Part shown: piece by piece, positions 18,310 to 27,349 of the stretch
How the letters are laid out: each line of letters starts with the position of its first letter
How positions within the stretch are numbered: the stretch's first letter is position 1
Assembly: GCA_037190175.1 (NCBI GenBank)
Contig: JBBCJM010000178.1
Coordinates: 1-64,000 of the forward strand
Length of the DNA: 64,000 bases
Reading direction: 5' to 3'
Source of the DNA: JBBCJM01 sp037190175
GTDB lineage: Bacteria; Pseudomonadota; Alphaproteobacteria; Rhodobacterales; Rhodobacteraceae
Notes under the pieces: generated by a model
The model's database searches: none
Told to the model about the DNA's origin: nothing
Seen by the model: the letters and a program-made list of their open reading frames with translations, nothing else
Position numbers and translations under genes: made by a program

Positions 18310-18927
18310 CTACATGTCGAAGAACACGGTCTCGGGCAAGCCCGTCGGCTGGGTCTGCAGCACGATGTCGAAGCGGTAGGCGCCCGGCCCGGTCTTCCTG
18401 GCGATCAGCGTCTGCACCCGCTCGCGATGCTCGATCCGTTGCAGCACCGGGCAGCTCTCGTTGTCCTCGTCCTCGAAGTAGATCCGGGTCTGCAGCCCGA
18501 GGTTGATGCCGCGCGCCACCACCCAGATCGCGATATGCGGCGCCATCAGCCGGCCGTCCGGGAACGGCACCCGGCCGGGCTTGATCGTGCGCAACGTCCA
18601 TTCCCCGCTGTCGAAGTCGGCGATGGTGCGCGACCAGCCGGTCACGTTCGGGTCGGCCGCCCCGCGCGGGTCGTTGCCGGGATAGATGCCCGCCGCATCG
18701 GCCTGCCAGCTTTCGAACAGCGCGTCGCGCAGGATCATGCCCGCGCCGTCCTGCACGGTGCCCACGATGGTGATCCGCTCGCCCTTCGCGCCCTCGCGGA
18801 TCGGGCTTTCCCCCAGGTCCACCGGATAGATCCCGGCATTGCCCAGCTTGTTGGGCGTGAGCCCGATATGGACATAGGGCCCCGCGGTCTGCGAGGGGCT
18901 TTCCTTGAGATAGTCGAGCCGCTGCAT
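18310..18927 (-). CDS. pcaG: Protocatechuate 3,4-dioxygenase alpha subunit
   Basis: PcaG and PcaH form the Fe(III) intradiol dioxygenase that opens protocatechuate to beta-carboxymuconate. PcaG, 205 residues here, is the structural alpha chain with the SQTAGPYVHIGL opening and the ESWQADAAGIYP segment; like other alpha subunits it lacks the full iron-ligand set. Its ATG overlaps the pcaH stop codon (TGATG), so the two chains are made in coupled amounts. Confidence 0.95.
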   Translation of the reverse strand: MQRLDYLKESPSQTAGPYVHIGLTPNKLGNAGIYPVDLGESPIREGAKGERITIVGTVQDGAGMILRDALFESWQADAAGIYPGNDPRGAADPNVTGWSRTIADFDSGEWTLRTIKPGRVPFPDGRLMAPHIAIWVVARGINLGLQTRIYFEDEDNESCPVLQRIEHRERVQTLIARKTGPGAYRFDIVLQTQPTGLPETVFFDM

Positions 18928-19664
18928 CACATGCCGTCCTTCTTGTTCTCGAAATAGCTCTGCCGCCGGCCGCGCACCACCACGTCGAACTTGTAGGCCA
19001 GGCAGTCCATCGGAATGGCCCGGTTCATGTCCAAGGGCGCCACCAGCGCCTCGATGGCCCGCTGCTGGCCGATGGTGTTGACGATGGGGCAGCGGGGGAT
19101 CAGCGGGTCGCCCTCGAAATACATCTGGGTGATGAGCCGCTGCCCGAAGCCCGAGCCGAAGATCGACATGTGGATATGCATCGGCCGCCAGTCGTTCACC
19201 CGGTTGGGCCAGGGATAGGCGCCGGGGCGGATGGTCAGGAACTCGTAGGCGCCGTCCGGCCCGGTCAGCGTGCGGCCGCAGCCGCCGAAGTTGGGGTCCA
19301 GCGGCGCGGCATAGGTGTCCTTCTTGTGCCGGTAACGGCCGCCGGCATTGGCCTGCCAGATCTCCACCAGCACCCCCGGCACGCCGCGGCCGTTCTCGTC
19401 CAGCACCTTCCCATGCACGATGATCCGCTCGCCGATCGCCGGCGCCTGCGTGAAGTTCATGATCAGGTTGTTGTCGAGCTCCCCGATCATCGACTGGCCG
19501 AAGGCGGGGCCGGTCTCCTCGGAGAGCGTCGAGGGCATGGCCAGCAACGGGCGGAACGGCGCCCGGGTCATCGAGGTCTTGTAGCCCGGCGTATAGGCGG
19601 CCGGATGCCAGTCGCGGTCGCGCAGGTAGAGCGTGCCGCGGTCGAGGGTATTGCTGAGGGTCAT
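18927..19664 (-). CDS. pcaH: Protocatechuate 3,4-dioxygenase beta subunit
   Basis: The catalytic subunit, 245 residues. The iron ligands expected of the family are visible as the Tyr of GGRYRHKKD, the Tyr of GAYPWPN and the two His of MHIHMSIFG. It acts in the cytoplasm on protocatechuate from lignin-type aromatics. Its start overlaps the end of pcaC by four bases and its stop overlaps pcaG. Confidence 0.96.
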   Translation of the reverse strand: MTLSNTLDRGTLYLRDRDWHPAAYTPGYKTSMTRAPFRPLLAMPSTLSEETGPAFGQSMIGELDNNLIMNFTQAPAIGERIIVHGKVLDENGRGVPGVLVEIWQANAGGRYRHKKDTYAAPLDPNFGGCGRTLTGPDGAYEFLTIRPGAYPWPNRVNDWRPMHIHMSIFGSGFGQRLITQMYFEGDPLIPRCPIVNTIGQQRAIEALVAPLDMNRAIPMDCLAYKFDVVVRGRRQSYFENKKDGM

Positions 19665-20041
19665 CGCTTGGCCTCCATGTCGGCGAATGTCTCCTTGGCG
19701 ATCCTGATGGCGTGGTTGGCGCGGGGCACGCCCGCATAGATGGCGACGTGCAGCAGCGCCTCCAGCACGTCGTCCGGGCTGGCCCCGGTGTTGGCGGTGG
19801 CGCGGATGTGCATCGCCAGTTCGTGGTCGTTGCCGAGGCCGGCGAGCAGCGCGATGGTCAGCATCGAGCGTTCGCGAGGCGTGATCGCGTCGCGCGACCA
19901 GACCCGGCCCCAGGCGGCCTCGGTGATCAGCTGCTGGAACGGGGCGTCGAAGGCGGTCTTGGCGGCCTCGGCGCGGTCGACATGGGCGTCGCCCAGCACG
20001 CGGCGGCGGGTGGCCATGCCTTGGTCGATGAGGTCAGACAT
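19661..20041 (-). CDS. pcaC: 4-carboxymuconolactone decarboxylase
   Basis: A 126-residue AhpD-like helical protein that decarboxylates gamma-carboxymuconolactone to the beta-ketoadipate enol-lactone. The family segments RSMLTIALLAGLGNDHELAMHIRA and ALLHVAIYAGVPRANHA are complete. It overlaps pcaD by eight bases and pcaH by four, in a tightly coupled operon. Confidence 0.95.
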   Translation of the reverse strand: MSDLIDQGMATRRRVLGDAHVDRAEAAKTAFDAPFQQLITEAAWGRVWSRDAITPRERSMLTIALLAGLGNDHELAMHIRATANTGASPDDVLEALLHVAIYAGVPRANHAIRIAKETFADMEAKR

Positions 20042-20819
20042 TCAGGTGCGCCTTCAGAAACGGGTTGAGGATCGCCGCGTAAGCCGTTGGGTTTTCGACA
20101 CAAGGCAGGTGGCCGGCGCCGGGGATCACGTGGAACTGCGCCCCGGGGATCAGCTCGGCGGTGGCTTTCACCAGATCGGGGGTGGAGGCGCCGTCCTCGG
20201 ACCCCGCGATGGCGAGGGTGGGCAGGCTTAAGGAGCGCGTGGCCTCGGTACGGTCGGCAGCGGCCAAGGCCTCGCAGGCGGCGATATAGCCCTCAGGCGC
20301 GGTGCGGGCCAGCATGTTGCGCCAGAGCGCAAGCGCGGGCCCGGCGCGGAAGGGGGCGGCGAACCAGCGTTCCATCACCCCGTCGGCGATGCCCTCCACG
20401 CCCTTGTCGCGCACCGCGGCGATCCGCTCGCCCCAGCTTTGCGCGGTGCCCAGCCGGGCCGCGGTGTTCGACAGCACCAATGCCCGCAAGAGGTCGGGCC
20501 GCAGGCTGGCCACCGCCTGCGCGATCAGCCCGCCGATGGAGAGGCCGACCAGCACCACCGGGCCGCGCGCCTGCGCCTCGATCAGCGCGATCACGTCGCC
20601 GGCGAAGTCCTCGATGGTGGTCGGCCCGCCAAGGTCCGACAACCCGTGCCCCCGCTTGTCGAAGCGCAGCACCCGCAGGCCGGGGGGCAGGAGCGGCAGC
20701 AGCACGTCCCACAGCCGCAGGTCGGTGCCCAGCGAATTGGCGAAGACCACGGTCGGCCCGCTGTCCGGCCCGTCGATGCGGATATGCAGGACGCCCCAGG
20801 GACGCGACAGAACTTGCAT
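20034..20819 (-). CDS. pcaD: 3-oxoadipate enol-lactonase
   Basis: PcaD hydrolyses the enol-lactone to beta-ketoadipate. The 261-residue alpha/beta-hydrolase has the oxyanion segment ANSLGTD, nucleophile elbow GLSIGG, an acidic residue in AGSEDG and the catalytic His in GAGHLPCVE. The start at 20819 follows a GGGGAGAG-type site. It is the first gene of the pcaDCHG-BKACE-pcaB operon, divergent from pcaQ. Confidence 0.94.
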   Translation of the reverse strand: MQVLSRPWGVLHIRIDGPDSGPTVVFANSLGTDLRLWDVLLPLLPPGLRVLRFDKRGHGLSDLGGPTTIEDFAGDVIALIEAQARGPVVLVGLSIGGLIAQAVASLRPDLLRALVLSNTAARLGTAQSWGERIAAVRDKGVEGIADGVMERWFAAPFRAGPALALWRNMLARTAPEGYIAACEALAAADRTEATRSLSLPTLAIAGSEDGASTPDLVKATAELIPGAQFHVIPGAGHLPCVENPTAYAAILNPFLKAHLNV

Positions 20820-20903
20820 GGATCTCTCCCCTGTTCCATGAGGTATCATGCCGGTTCTACCCGGAAAAATGCAAAATGGGCCAGAAAGCATAAGCAGGGG
20901 ATC
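20820..20903. promoter_or_regulatory. Divergent pcaD-pcaQ control region
   Basis: These 84 bases separate the divergent operon and its LysR regulator, the usual site of PcaQ binding. A weak dyad (GGTA at 20842-20845, TACC at 20858-20861) is the best candidate operator; I see no exact match to a published PcaQ box. Confidence 0.4.
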
Positions 20904-21794
20904 ATGCATCCGGGTATCAAGCTGCGCCACCTGCGCGCTTTCCTGGCCATCGCGGCCGAGGGCAACCTGTCTCCGGTGGCCCGCGCGCAGGGCATCACCC
21001 CGCCCGCGCTGTCGCGCACGCTGGCGGAACTGGAGACCCTGCTGGGCCAGCCGCGGTTCCTTCGCCAGGGCCGCCGGCTGGTGCTGACCGAGGCCGGGGC
21101 GCTGTTCCGCCGCCACGCCGCCGCCGGGCTGCAGGCGCTGGAGGCCGGGGCGGCGGCGCTGGCCCCGGGGCAGAGCGGCACCATCCGCGTGGGCGTGCTG
21201 CCTACGGTCGCCACCCGCTTCATGCCGCGGCTGGCGATCCGCTTCCGCGCCCTGCGCCCCGACATATTGCTGGCGGTGGAGACCGGCCCGCACCACTACA
21301 TCATGCGGCTGTTGCGCGAGGGGGCCATCGACGTGATGTTCGGCCGCCTGCCCGGCGCGGCCGAGATCGCCGGGCTGCGCTTCGACCATCTCTACGAGGA
21401 GGACGTGGTGGCCGTGGCCCGCGCCGGCCACCCGCTGGCCGGGCTTTCGGTCTCCGAGATCCTGCCGCGGGTGCCCTTGATGCTGCCCCCGGCCACCGCG
21501 ATCATCCGCCGCGCGGTGGAGGACTATCTGGCCACGCTGGGCCTTGCGCACCTGCGCCCGGCCTACGAGACCGCCTCGCTGGCGCTGGGCCGCGGGGTGG
21601 TGCTGCGCTCGGACGCGGTGTGGTTCATCTCGCGGGGCGTGGTGGCGGAGGAGCTGGAGGCGGGCGCGATGGTCGCCCTGCCCGCCGAGGCGCGGTTCCT
21701 CTCGGGCGCGGTGGGGATCACCCGGCGGCAGGCGGGCGGCAGCCTGGCGCTGGACGCGCTCGCCGCCCTGGCGCAGGACCTGGCGGCGGAGTGA
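20904..21794 (+). CDS. pcaQ: LysR-type activator of the pca operon
   Basis: A 296-residue LysR-family regulator with an N-terminal winged helix-turn-helix (residues 1-60, LRHLRAFLAIAAEGNLSPVARAQGITPPALSRTLAELE) and a periplasmic-binding-protein-like effector domain. PcaQ responds to beta-ketoadipate pathway lactone intermediates and activates pcaDCHGB in alphaproteobacteria; the divergent position next to pcaD supports that identity. The ATG at 20904 follows AGGGGAT. Confidence 0.9.
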   Translation: MHPGIKLRHLRAFLAIAAEGNLSPVARAQGITPPALSRTLAELETLLGQPRFLRQGRRLVLTEAGALFRRHAAAGLQALEAGAAALAPGQSGTIRVGVLPTVATRFMPRLAIRFRALRPDILLAVETGPHHYIMRLLREGAIDVMFGRLPGAAEIAGLRFDHLYEEDVVAVARAGHPLAGLSVSEILPRVPLMLPPATAIIRRAVEDYLATLGLAHLRPAYETASLALGRGVVLRSDAVWFISRGVVAEELEAGAMVALPAEARFLSGAVGITRRQAGGSLALDALAALAQDLAAE

Positions 21795-21812
21795 CCGCCG
21801 CCAGCCGGCAGG

Positions 21813-22235
21813 TCAGCCCACCAGTTCCAGGCCCGAGAAGAAATAGGCGATCTCGACCGCCGCGGTCTCGGGCGCGTCCGAGCCGTGGACCGAGTTCTCG
21901 CCCACCGACAGGGCGAATTCCTTGCGGATCGTGCCCTCGGCGGCATTGGCCGGGTTGGTGGCGCCCATAACGTCGCGGTTCTTCAGGATGGCGCCCTCGC
22001 CCTCCAGCACCTGCACCACCACGGGTTCCGAGGCCATGAACTCGGTCAGCTCGCCGAAGAAGGGGCGGTCCTTGTGCACCTCGTAGAACTTCTGCGCCTG
22101 GGCGAGGCTCAGGTGGATGCGCTTCTGCGCCACGATGCGCAGCCCGGCCTCCTCGAACTTGGCGTTGATCTTGCCGGTCAGGTTGCGGCGGGTGGCGTCG
22201 GGCTTGATGATCGAAAGGGTGCGTTCGATGGCCAT
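21813..22235 (-). CDS. ndk: Nucleoside diphosphate kinase
   Basis: Ndk passes the gamma-phosphate of ATP to other nucleoside diphosphates through a phosphohistidine. The 140-residue protein is full length; the active-site His is His117 in NSVHGSDA and the opening ERTLSIIKPDA is typical. It is convergent with pcaQ, with only 18 bases between the stops. Confidence 0.97.
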   Translation of the reverse strand: MAIERTLSIIKPDATRRNLTGKINAKFEEAGLRIVAQKRIHLSLAQAQKFYEVHKDRPFFGELTEFMASEPVVVQVLEGEGAILKNRDVMGATNPANAAEGTIRKEFALSVGENSVHGSDAPETAAVEIAYFFSGLELVG

Positions 22236-22329
22236 GTCGGTCTCCGGGTCCAGGGGCGGAAACGGGCCGCCCGGCGTTGCGCGCGGGTGCCTAGCACGGG
22301 TGCGGCGGGATGGGAAGGCAGGGCGCGGT

Positions 22330-23664
22330 TCAGAGGCTCGGGCCCGGGGCGATCCGCGTGCCGTCGGTGAAGCGCGACAGGCGGAAGCGGCTCAGGTCGT
22401 GGCCGGGCGCGCGGCCGGCGACCAGATCGGCCATCACCCGGCCGAAGCCCGGGCCGATCCCGAACCCGTGCCCGCTCATCCCCGTGGCGATCCACAGGCC
22501 GGGCACCGGGGCGGCGTCCACCACCGGCACCACGTCCGGCATGGTGTCGATCATCCCGCCCCAGGCGGCGGCCAAGGCCGGGCGGCCGATGGCAGGGAAG
22601 GCGCGGGCGAAGGCGTCCTGCACCGCGGCCAGCGCCCGCATGTTGGGCGCGGGGTCGAGGATGCGCAGCCGCTCGAAGGGCGAGACCCGATCGACGCTCC
22701 ACCGCCGCGGGGTGGTCCAGGCGTCGGGCCAGCCCCGCGGGGCCGCCGCATGGAAGCGGGTATGCCGCCAGTCCTTCCGCAGCACCGGCAGGAAGGGGCG
22801 CAGGCTGGCGAAGACGGCGGGACCGATGAAGAAATCATGCGTGGCCCCGGGCGCCACGGTATAGCCCCCGTCCGCGCGGCGGCGGAAGGCGAAGCCGGCA
22901 TCCGCCGTGTTGCCGGCAAAGACCTCCGGCAGCGGCACGGTGGCGGCGGCCGAGGCGAGCACCGCCAGCTGCGGGATCGCCACCCCCTCGTTGCCGAGGA
23001 ACAGCCGCGACCAGGCCCCGCCGGCCACCACCACGGCCTCCGCGGCGATCCGGCCCGCCTCGGTCACCACGCCCGCCACCCGCCCCGCCGCGCGGTCCAG
23101 CCCCCGCACCGCGCAGCCCTCCACGATCCGCACCCCCCGCTCCACCGCCCGCGCGGCGATCAGCGGCAAGGCCGCCCACGGCTCGGCCCGGCAGTCCGAG
23201 GCGGTCCGGAGCCCGCCGGTCCAGCCCCCTGCCCGCCCCAGCCGCACCTCGACCTCGGCCCGCGTCAGCAGCACGGTGTCCAGCCCATGGGCGCGGGCGT
23301 GGATCATCCAACCCTCGAAATCCGCCATCTCCCGCGGCGTGCGGGCCAGGTACATCACGCCGGACTGGCGGAACCCCAGCCCGTCGATCTCCTGCGCCAG
23401 GGCCTTCCACAGCCCCAGGCTCTCGATCATCACCGGCAGTTCGGCGGGGTCGCGGCCCTGCTGGCGGATCCAGCCCCAGTTGCGGCCCGACTGTTCCGCC
23501 GCCACCCGCCCCTTCTCGCAGACCACGACCCGCAGCCCCTGCGCGGCCAGATGCCAGGCGGTCATCACCCCCACGATCCCGCCGCCCACCACCACCACAT
23601 CGGCGCGCGCCGGCGGCGGGCCGGGGAACCGCAGCGCCATCCCCTCGCGGAACGGAAAGCTCAC
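22330..23664 (-). CDS. FAD-dependent amino-acid/amine oxidoreductase (DadA/glycine oxidase family)
   Basis: A 444-residue DAO-family flavoprotein with a dinucleotide-binding motif VVVGGGIVGVMTAWHLAAQG near residue 17 and the C-terminal FAD loop GMSGHGFGIGPGFG. It probably oxidises an N-substituted or D-amino acid. The GTG start at 23664 overlaps the stop of the argE-type gene (GTGA), which indicates translational coupling; the ATG at 23640 is the alternative. The pairing with an ArgE-type deacylase suggests one pathway in which an acylated amino acid is first hydrolysed and then oxidised, but the substrate is unknown. Confidence 0.85.
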   Translation of the reverse strand: MSFPFREGMALRFPGPPPARADVVVVGGGIVGVMTAWHLAAQGLRVVVCEKGRVAAEQSGRNWGWIRQQGRDPAELPVMIESLGLWKALAQEIDGLGFRQSGVMYLARTPREMADFEGWMIHARAHGLDTVLLTRAEVEVRLGRAGGWTGGLRTASDCRAEPWAALPLIAARAVERGVRIVEGCAVRGLDRAAGRVAGVVTEAGRIAAEAVVVAGGAWSRLFLGNEGVAIPQLAVLASAAATVPLPEVFAGNTADAGFAFRRRADGGYTVAPGATHDFFIGPAVFASLRPFLPVLRKDWRHTRFHAAAPRGWPDAWTTPRRWSVDRVSPFERLRILDPAPNMRALAAVQDAFARAFPAIGRPALAAAWGGMIDTMPDVVPVVDAAPVPGLWIATGMSGHGFGIGPGFGRVMADLVAGRAPGHDLSRFRLSRFTDGTRIAPGPSL

Positions 23665-24821
23665 GCCAGCTCCGCCAGCAGCCGGCGCATGAAGTCGTGG
23701 CCGGCCTCGAACTGCGAGATCTCGATGAACTCGTCGGCCTGATGCGCCTGGGCGATGTCGCCCGGGCCGCAGACCACGGCGGAAAAGCCCGCGGCCTGGA
23801 AATGCCCGGCCTCGGTGCCGTAGCTGACCACATGCCGGCCGTTGTCGCCGGTGAGCTTGCGGGCCAGCGCCTCGGCCGCGCCCTCGGTCTCGGGCGCCAG
23901 CGGCGGCAGGGTGAAGGTACGCTCGGCCAGCACGGCGCAGCCCGGATGCACCCGGCGCATGGCGGCCTCGACCCGGGCGCATTCGGCGCGGAACCGCGCC
24001 TCCCAGTCGGCCACGCTCTCGTCCGGCACCACGCGGAACTCGAAGAAGAAGCGGCAGTCGGCGGCGGTGATGTTGTGCGCGGTGCCGCCCTGGATCATCC
24101 CGGCGTGCAACGTGGTGAAGGGCGGATGGAACAGCCCCGCCACGCCCGAGGGGCGCGCCGCCTGCAGCCCCTCGTTCACCCCGTTGGCCCAGTCGATGAT
24201 CCGCGCGGCCTCCATGATCGCGCTGACCCCTTCGGGCAGCAGCGAGGAATGCACCTCGTGCCCGCGCAGCGTGACCCAGAAGCCCGAGCCGCCCTTGTGC
24301 CCGGTCACCACCCCCATCCGCGAGGGCTCGCCCACGATCACCGCGCCCGCGCGCGGCAGGTGGCCGGCCATGGCCGCGATCATCGGCGGCGCGCCGGTGC
24401 AGCCCACCTCCTCGTCGTAGGAGAGCGCGAGTTGCAACGGCCGGCGCAGCCCGCGGCGCTGCGCCTCGACCAGCGCCCAGATGGCCAGCGCATCGAAGCC
24501 CTTCATGTCCGCGGTGCCGCGGCCGAACAGCCGCCCGTCGCGTTCCGTCACCACCCAGGGGTCCGAGGACCAGGCCTGCCCGTCGACCGGCACCACGTCG
24601 GTATGGCCCGAGAGCAAGACGCCCCCCGCCTCCTCGGGCCCGACATGGGCATAGAGCGCGGCCTTGGTGCGGTCCTCGTTCCAGACCCGGTGCGAGAGGA
24701 TGCCGAAGCCGTCCAGATACTCCTCCACCCAGTCGATCAGCGGCAGGTTCGTGTCGCGGCTGACGGTGGGAAAACCCACCAGCCGCTCGATCAGCGCGCG
24801 GGGGGACAGGGGATCGGGCAT
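23661..24821 (-). CDS. argE: ArgE-type acetylornithine deacetylase / M20 amidohydrolase
   Basis: A 386-residue M20-family metallohydrolase. Metal and catalytic residues appear in GHTDVVPVDG, GRGTADMKG and SYDEEVGCTGA, with a dimerisation domain near residues 180-290 and a final His in QAHQADEF. Sequence style fits ArgE, which releases acetate from N-acetylornithine, but many catabolic paralogues in Rhodobacteraceae look alike. Its coupling to a flavin oxidase favours a catabolic role, so the gene symbol is tentative. Confidence 0.8.
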   Translation of the reverse strand: MPDPLSPRALIERLVGFPTVSRDTNLPLIDWVEEYLDGFGILSHRVWNEDRTKAALYAHVGPEEAGGVLLSGHTDVVPVDGQAWSSDPWVVTERDGRLFGRGTADMKGFDALAIWALVEAQRRGLRRPLQLALSYDEEVGCTGAPPMIAAMAGHLPRAGAVIVGEPSRMGVVTGHKGGSGFWVTLRGHEVHSSLLPEGVSAIMEAARIIDWANGVNEGLQAARPSGVAGLFHPPFTTLHAGMIQGGTAHNITAADCRFFFEFRVVPDESVADWEARFRAECARVEAAMRRVHPGCAVLAERTFTLPPLAPETEGAAEALARKLTGDNGRHVVSYGTEAGHFQAAGFSAVVCGPGDIAQAHQADEFIEISQFEAGHDFMRRLLAELA

Positions 24822-25033
24822 CGCGGCACCTCTTCTGGCCCCTCATCTGACGGGGGCCGCGCCCGCCGGTCAACCCCCCGGCACGGGGACGCAAGGGAAG
24901 GCCGGGCGGCGGCACGAATGCCAGTTGCGGGACGAAAGAAAATGTCTAACACTTCGCCCTACCAACAGGACCCGCCCCGGCGGGGACCAAGAAAAAGACC
25001 AAGAACAAAAGACCGCGGTCAGGGGTGTCTCGC
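24822..25033. other. Divergent intergenic region argE / dpp operon
   Basis: The 212 bases hold a CCCCG-type GC palindrome and then, just before dppD, a purine-rich tract with the direct repeat GACCAAGAA (about 24985-25010). Promoters for both directions should lie here, but I see no convincing -35/-10 pair. Confidence 0.4.
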
Positions 25034-26071
<1,038 letters not shown>

Positions 26072-26101
26072 CCGGGTGCGGAGGTCCCAGACGGAACCCC
26101 C

Positions 26102-26260
26102 GGGGGTTTCACACCCCCCAAGCCAGCGGTTCCTCGAGCCGATGGCTAACCCCGTGGAGTATTTCTCCCAAGAAAAGGGACAGTTTGAACCAAATTGTCC
26201 CCTCCTGTCCTCATCTTGGGCCAAGTACTCCACGGGGGGTCCGGGGGGTGTGAAACCCCC
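26102..26260. repeat. Nested inverted-repeat element between dppD and dppF
   Basis: An 18-bp perfect outer pair (26102-26119 with 26243-26260) encloses a 12-bp pair CCCCGTGGAGTA/TACTCCACGGGG (26150-26161, 26226-26237), a CCCAAG/CTTGGG pair (26168-26173, 26215-26220) and an 11-bp pair with one mismatch around GGGACA/TGTCCC (26178-26202). Together they can form one long cruciform or RNA stem. No reading frame is evident inside. Its left part (GCCAGCGGTT) resembles the repeat at 17374. It may limit dppF expression relative to dppD. Confidence 0.85.
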
Positions 26261-26299
26261 CGGCGCTGTCCGCCGGACCAACGGCCAGAGGGCGCGGCC

Positions 26300-27349
26300 A
26301 TGAACCATCCCGCGCCGCTGGTCGAGGTCTCGGACCTCAAGATGTATTTCCCGATCCACTCCGGCATCCTGCGCCGCCACACCGGCGACGTGAAGGCGGT
26401 TGACGGGGTGAGCTTCGCCATCCGCGAGGGCGAGACGCTGGGGCTGGTGGGGGAATCCGGCTGCGGCAAGTCCACCGTGGGCCGGGCGGTCCTGCGGCTT
26501 TACGAGCCCACCGGCGGCACGGTGCGCATCGCGGGCGAGGACGTGACCGCCCTGCCCCCCTCGGCGCTGCGCCGCAAGCGGCCGCAGATGCAGATGGTGT
26601 TCCAGGATCCGCAGGCCAGCCTCAACCCGCGGATGACCATCGCCGCCATCATCGGCGAGCCGCTGGACGAGCACACCACCCTTTCCAGGGCGGAGAAGAC
26701 CGAGCGGGTGCTGGAGCTGATGGATGCGGTGGGGCTGAACCGCGCCTTCGCCAACCGCTATCCCCACGCCTTTTCCGGCGGCCAGCGGCAGCGGGTGGGG
26801 ATCGCCCGCGCCCTGGCGCTGAACCCGAAGTTCGTGGTCTGCGACGAGCCGATCGCCGCGCTCGACGTCTCGATCCAGGCGCAGGTGGTCAACCTGCTGG
26901 AGGACCTGCAGGAACAGTTCGGGCTGACCTATCTCTTCATCAGCCACGACCTGTCGATGGTGCGCCATATCGCCGACCGGGTGGCGGTGATGTACCTGGG
27001 CCGGATCGCGGAACTCAGCCCCCGCGACGCGCTCTATGCCCGGCCGCTGCATCCCTATGCCCGCGCGCTCCTGTCGGCCGTGCCCGAACCCGACCCGGCG
27101 CGCGAGGCCGGGCGGCAGCGCATCATCCTCAAGGGCGACGTGCCCTCGCCCGCCAATCCGCCCCGGGGCTGCAACTTCTGCACCCGCTGCCCCGAGGTGA
27201 TGCCGGTCTGCCGCGAGATCAAGCCCGACCTGACCGAGGTCGAGCCCGGCCGCTTCGTGGCCTGCCATCTCTACACCGATCCCCAGAGCGCCGGGCGAAC
27301 CGGCCGGACCGAGGCCCAAGAGCACAACCAACAAGGAGAACCCGCATGA
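26300..27349 (+). CDS. dppF: Oligopeptide/dipeptide ABC transporter ATPase 2
   Basis: Second ATPase, 349 residues. Walker A is GESGCGKST, followed by the DppF/OppF-type MVFQDPQASLNPRMTI, signature FSGGQRQRVGIARA, Walker B VVCDEPIAALDVSIQAQV and the C-terminal Cys-rich extension (CNFCTRCPEVMPVC). The start at 26300 follows GAGGGC. Its end overlaps the binding-protein gene by four bases. Confidence 0.92.
   Translation: MNHPAPLVEVSDLKMYFPIHSGILRRHTGDVKAVDGVSFAIREGETLGLVGESGCGKSTVGRAVLRLYEPTGGTVRIAGEDVTALPPSALRRKRPQMQMVFQDPQASLNPRMTIAAIIGEPLDEHTTLSRAEKTERVLELMDAVGLNRAFANRYPHAFSGGQRQRVGIARALALNPKFVVCDEPIAALDVSIQAQVVNLLEDLQEQFGLTYLFISHDLSMVRHIADRVAVMYLGRIAELSPRDALYARPLHPYARALLSAVPEPDPAREAGRQRIILKGDVPSPANPPRGCNFCTRCPEVMPVCREIKPDLTEVEPGRFVACHLYTDPQSAGRTGRTEAQEHNQQGEPA

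Noticed and set aside
22330..24821. Recent duplication relationship between the 22.3 kb flavoprotein and the two flavoproteins at 46-50 kb
   Set aside because: The 22.3 kb protein has only the DAO domain, with different motifs and no GcvT-like half. They share only the broad FAD-binding fold.
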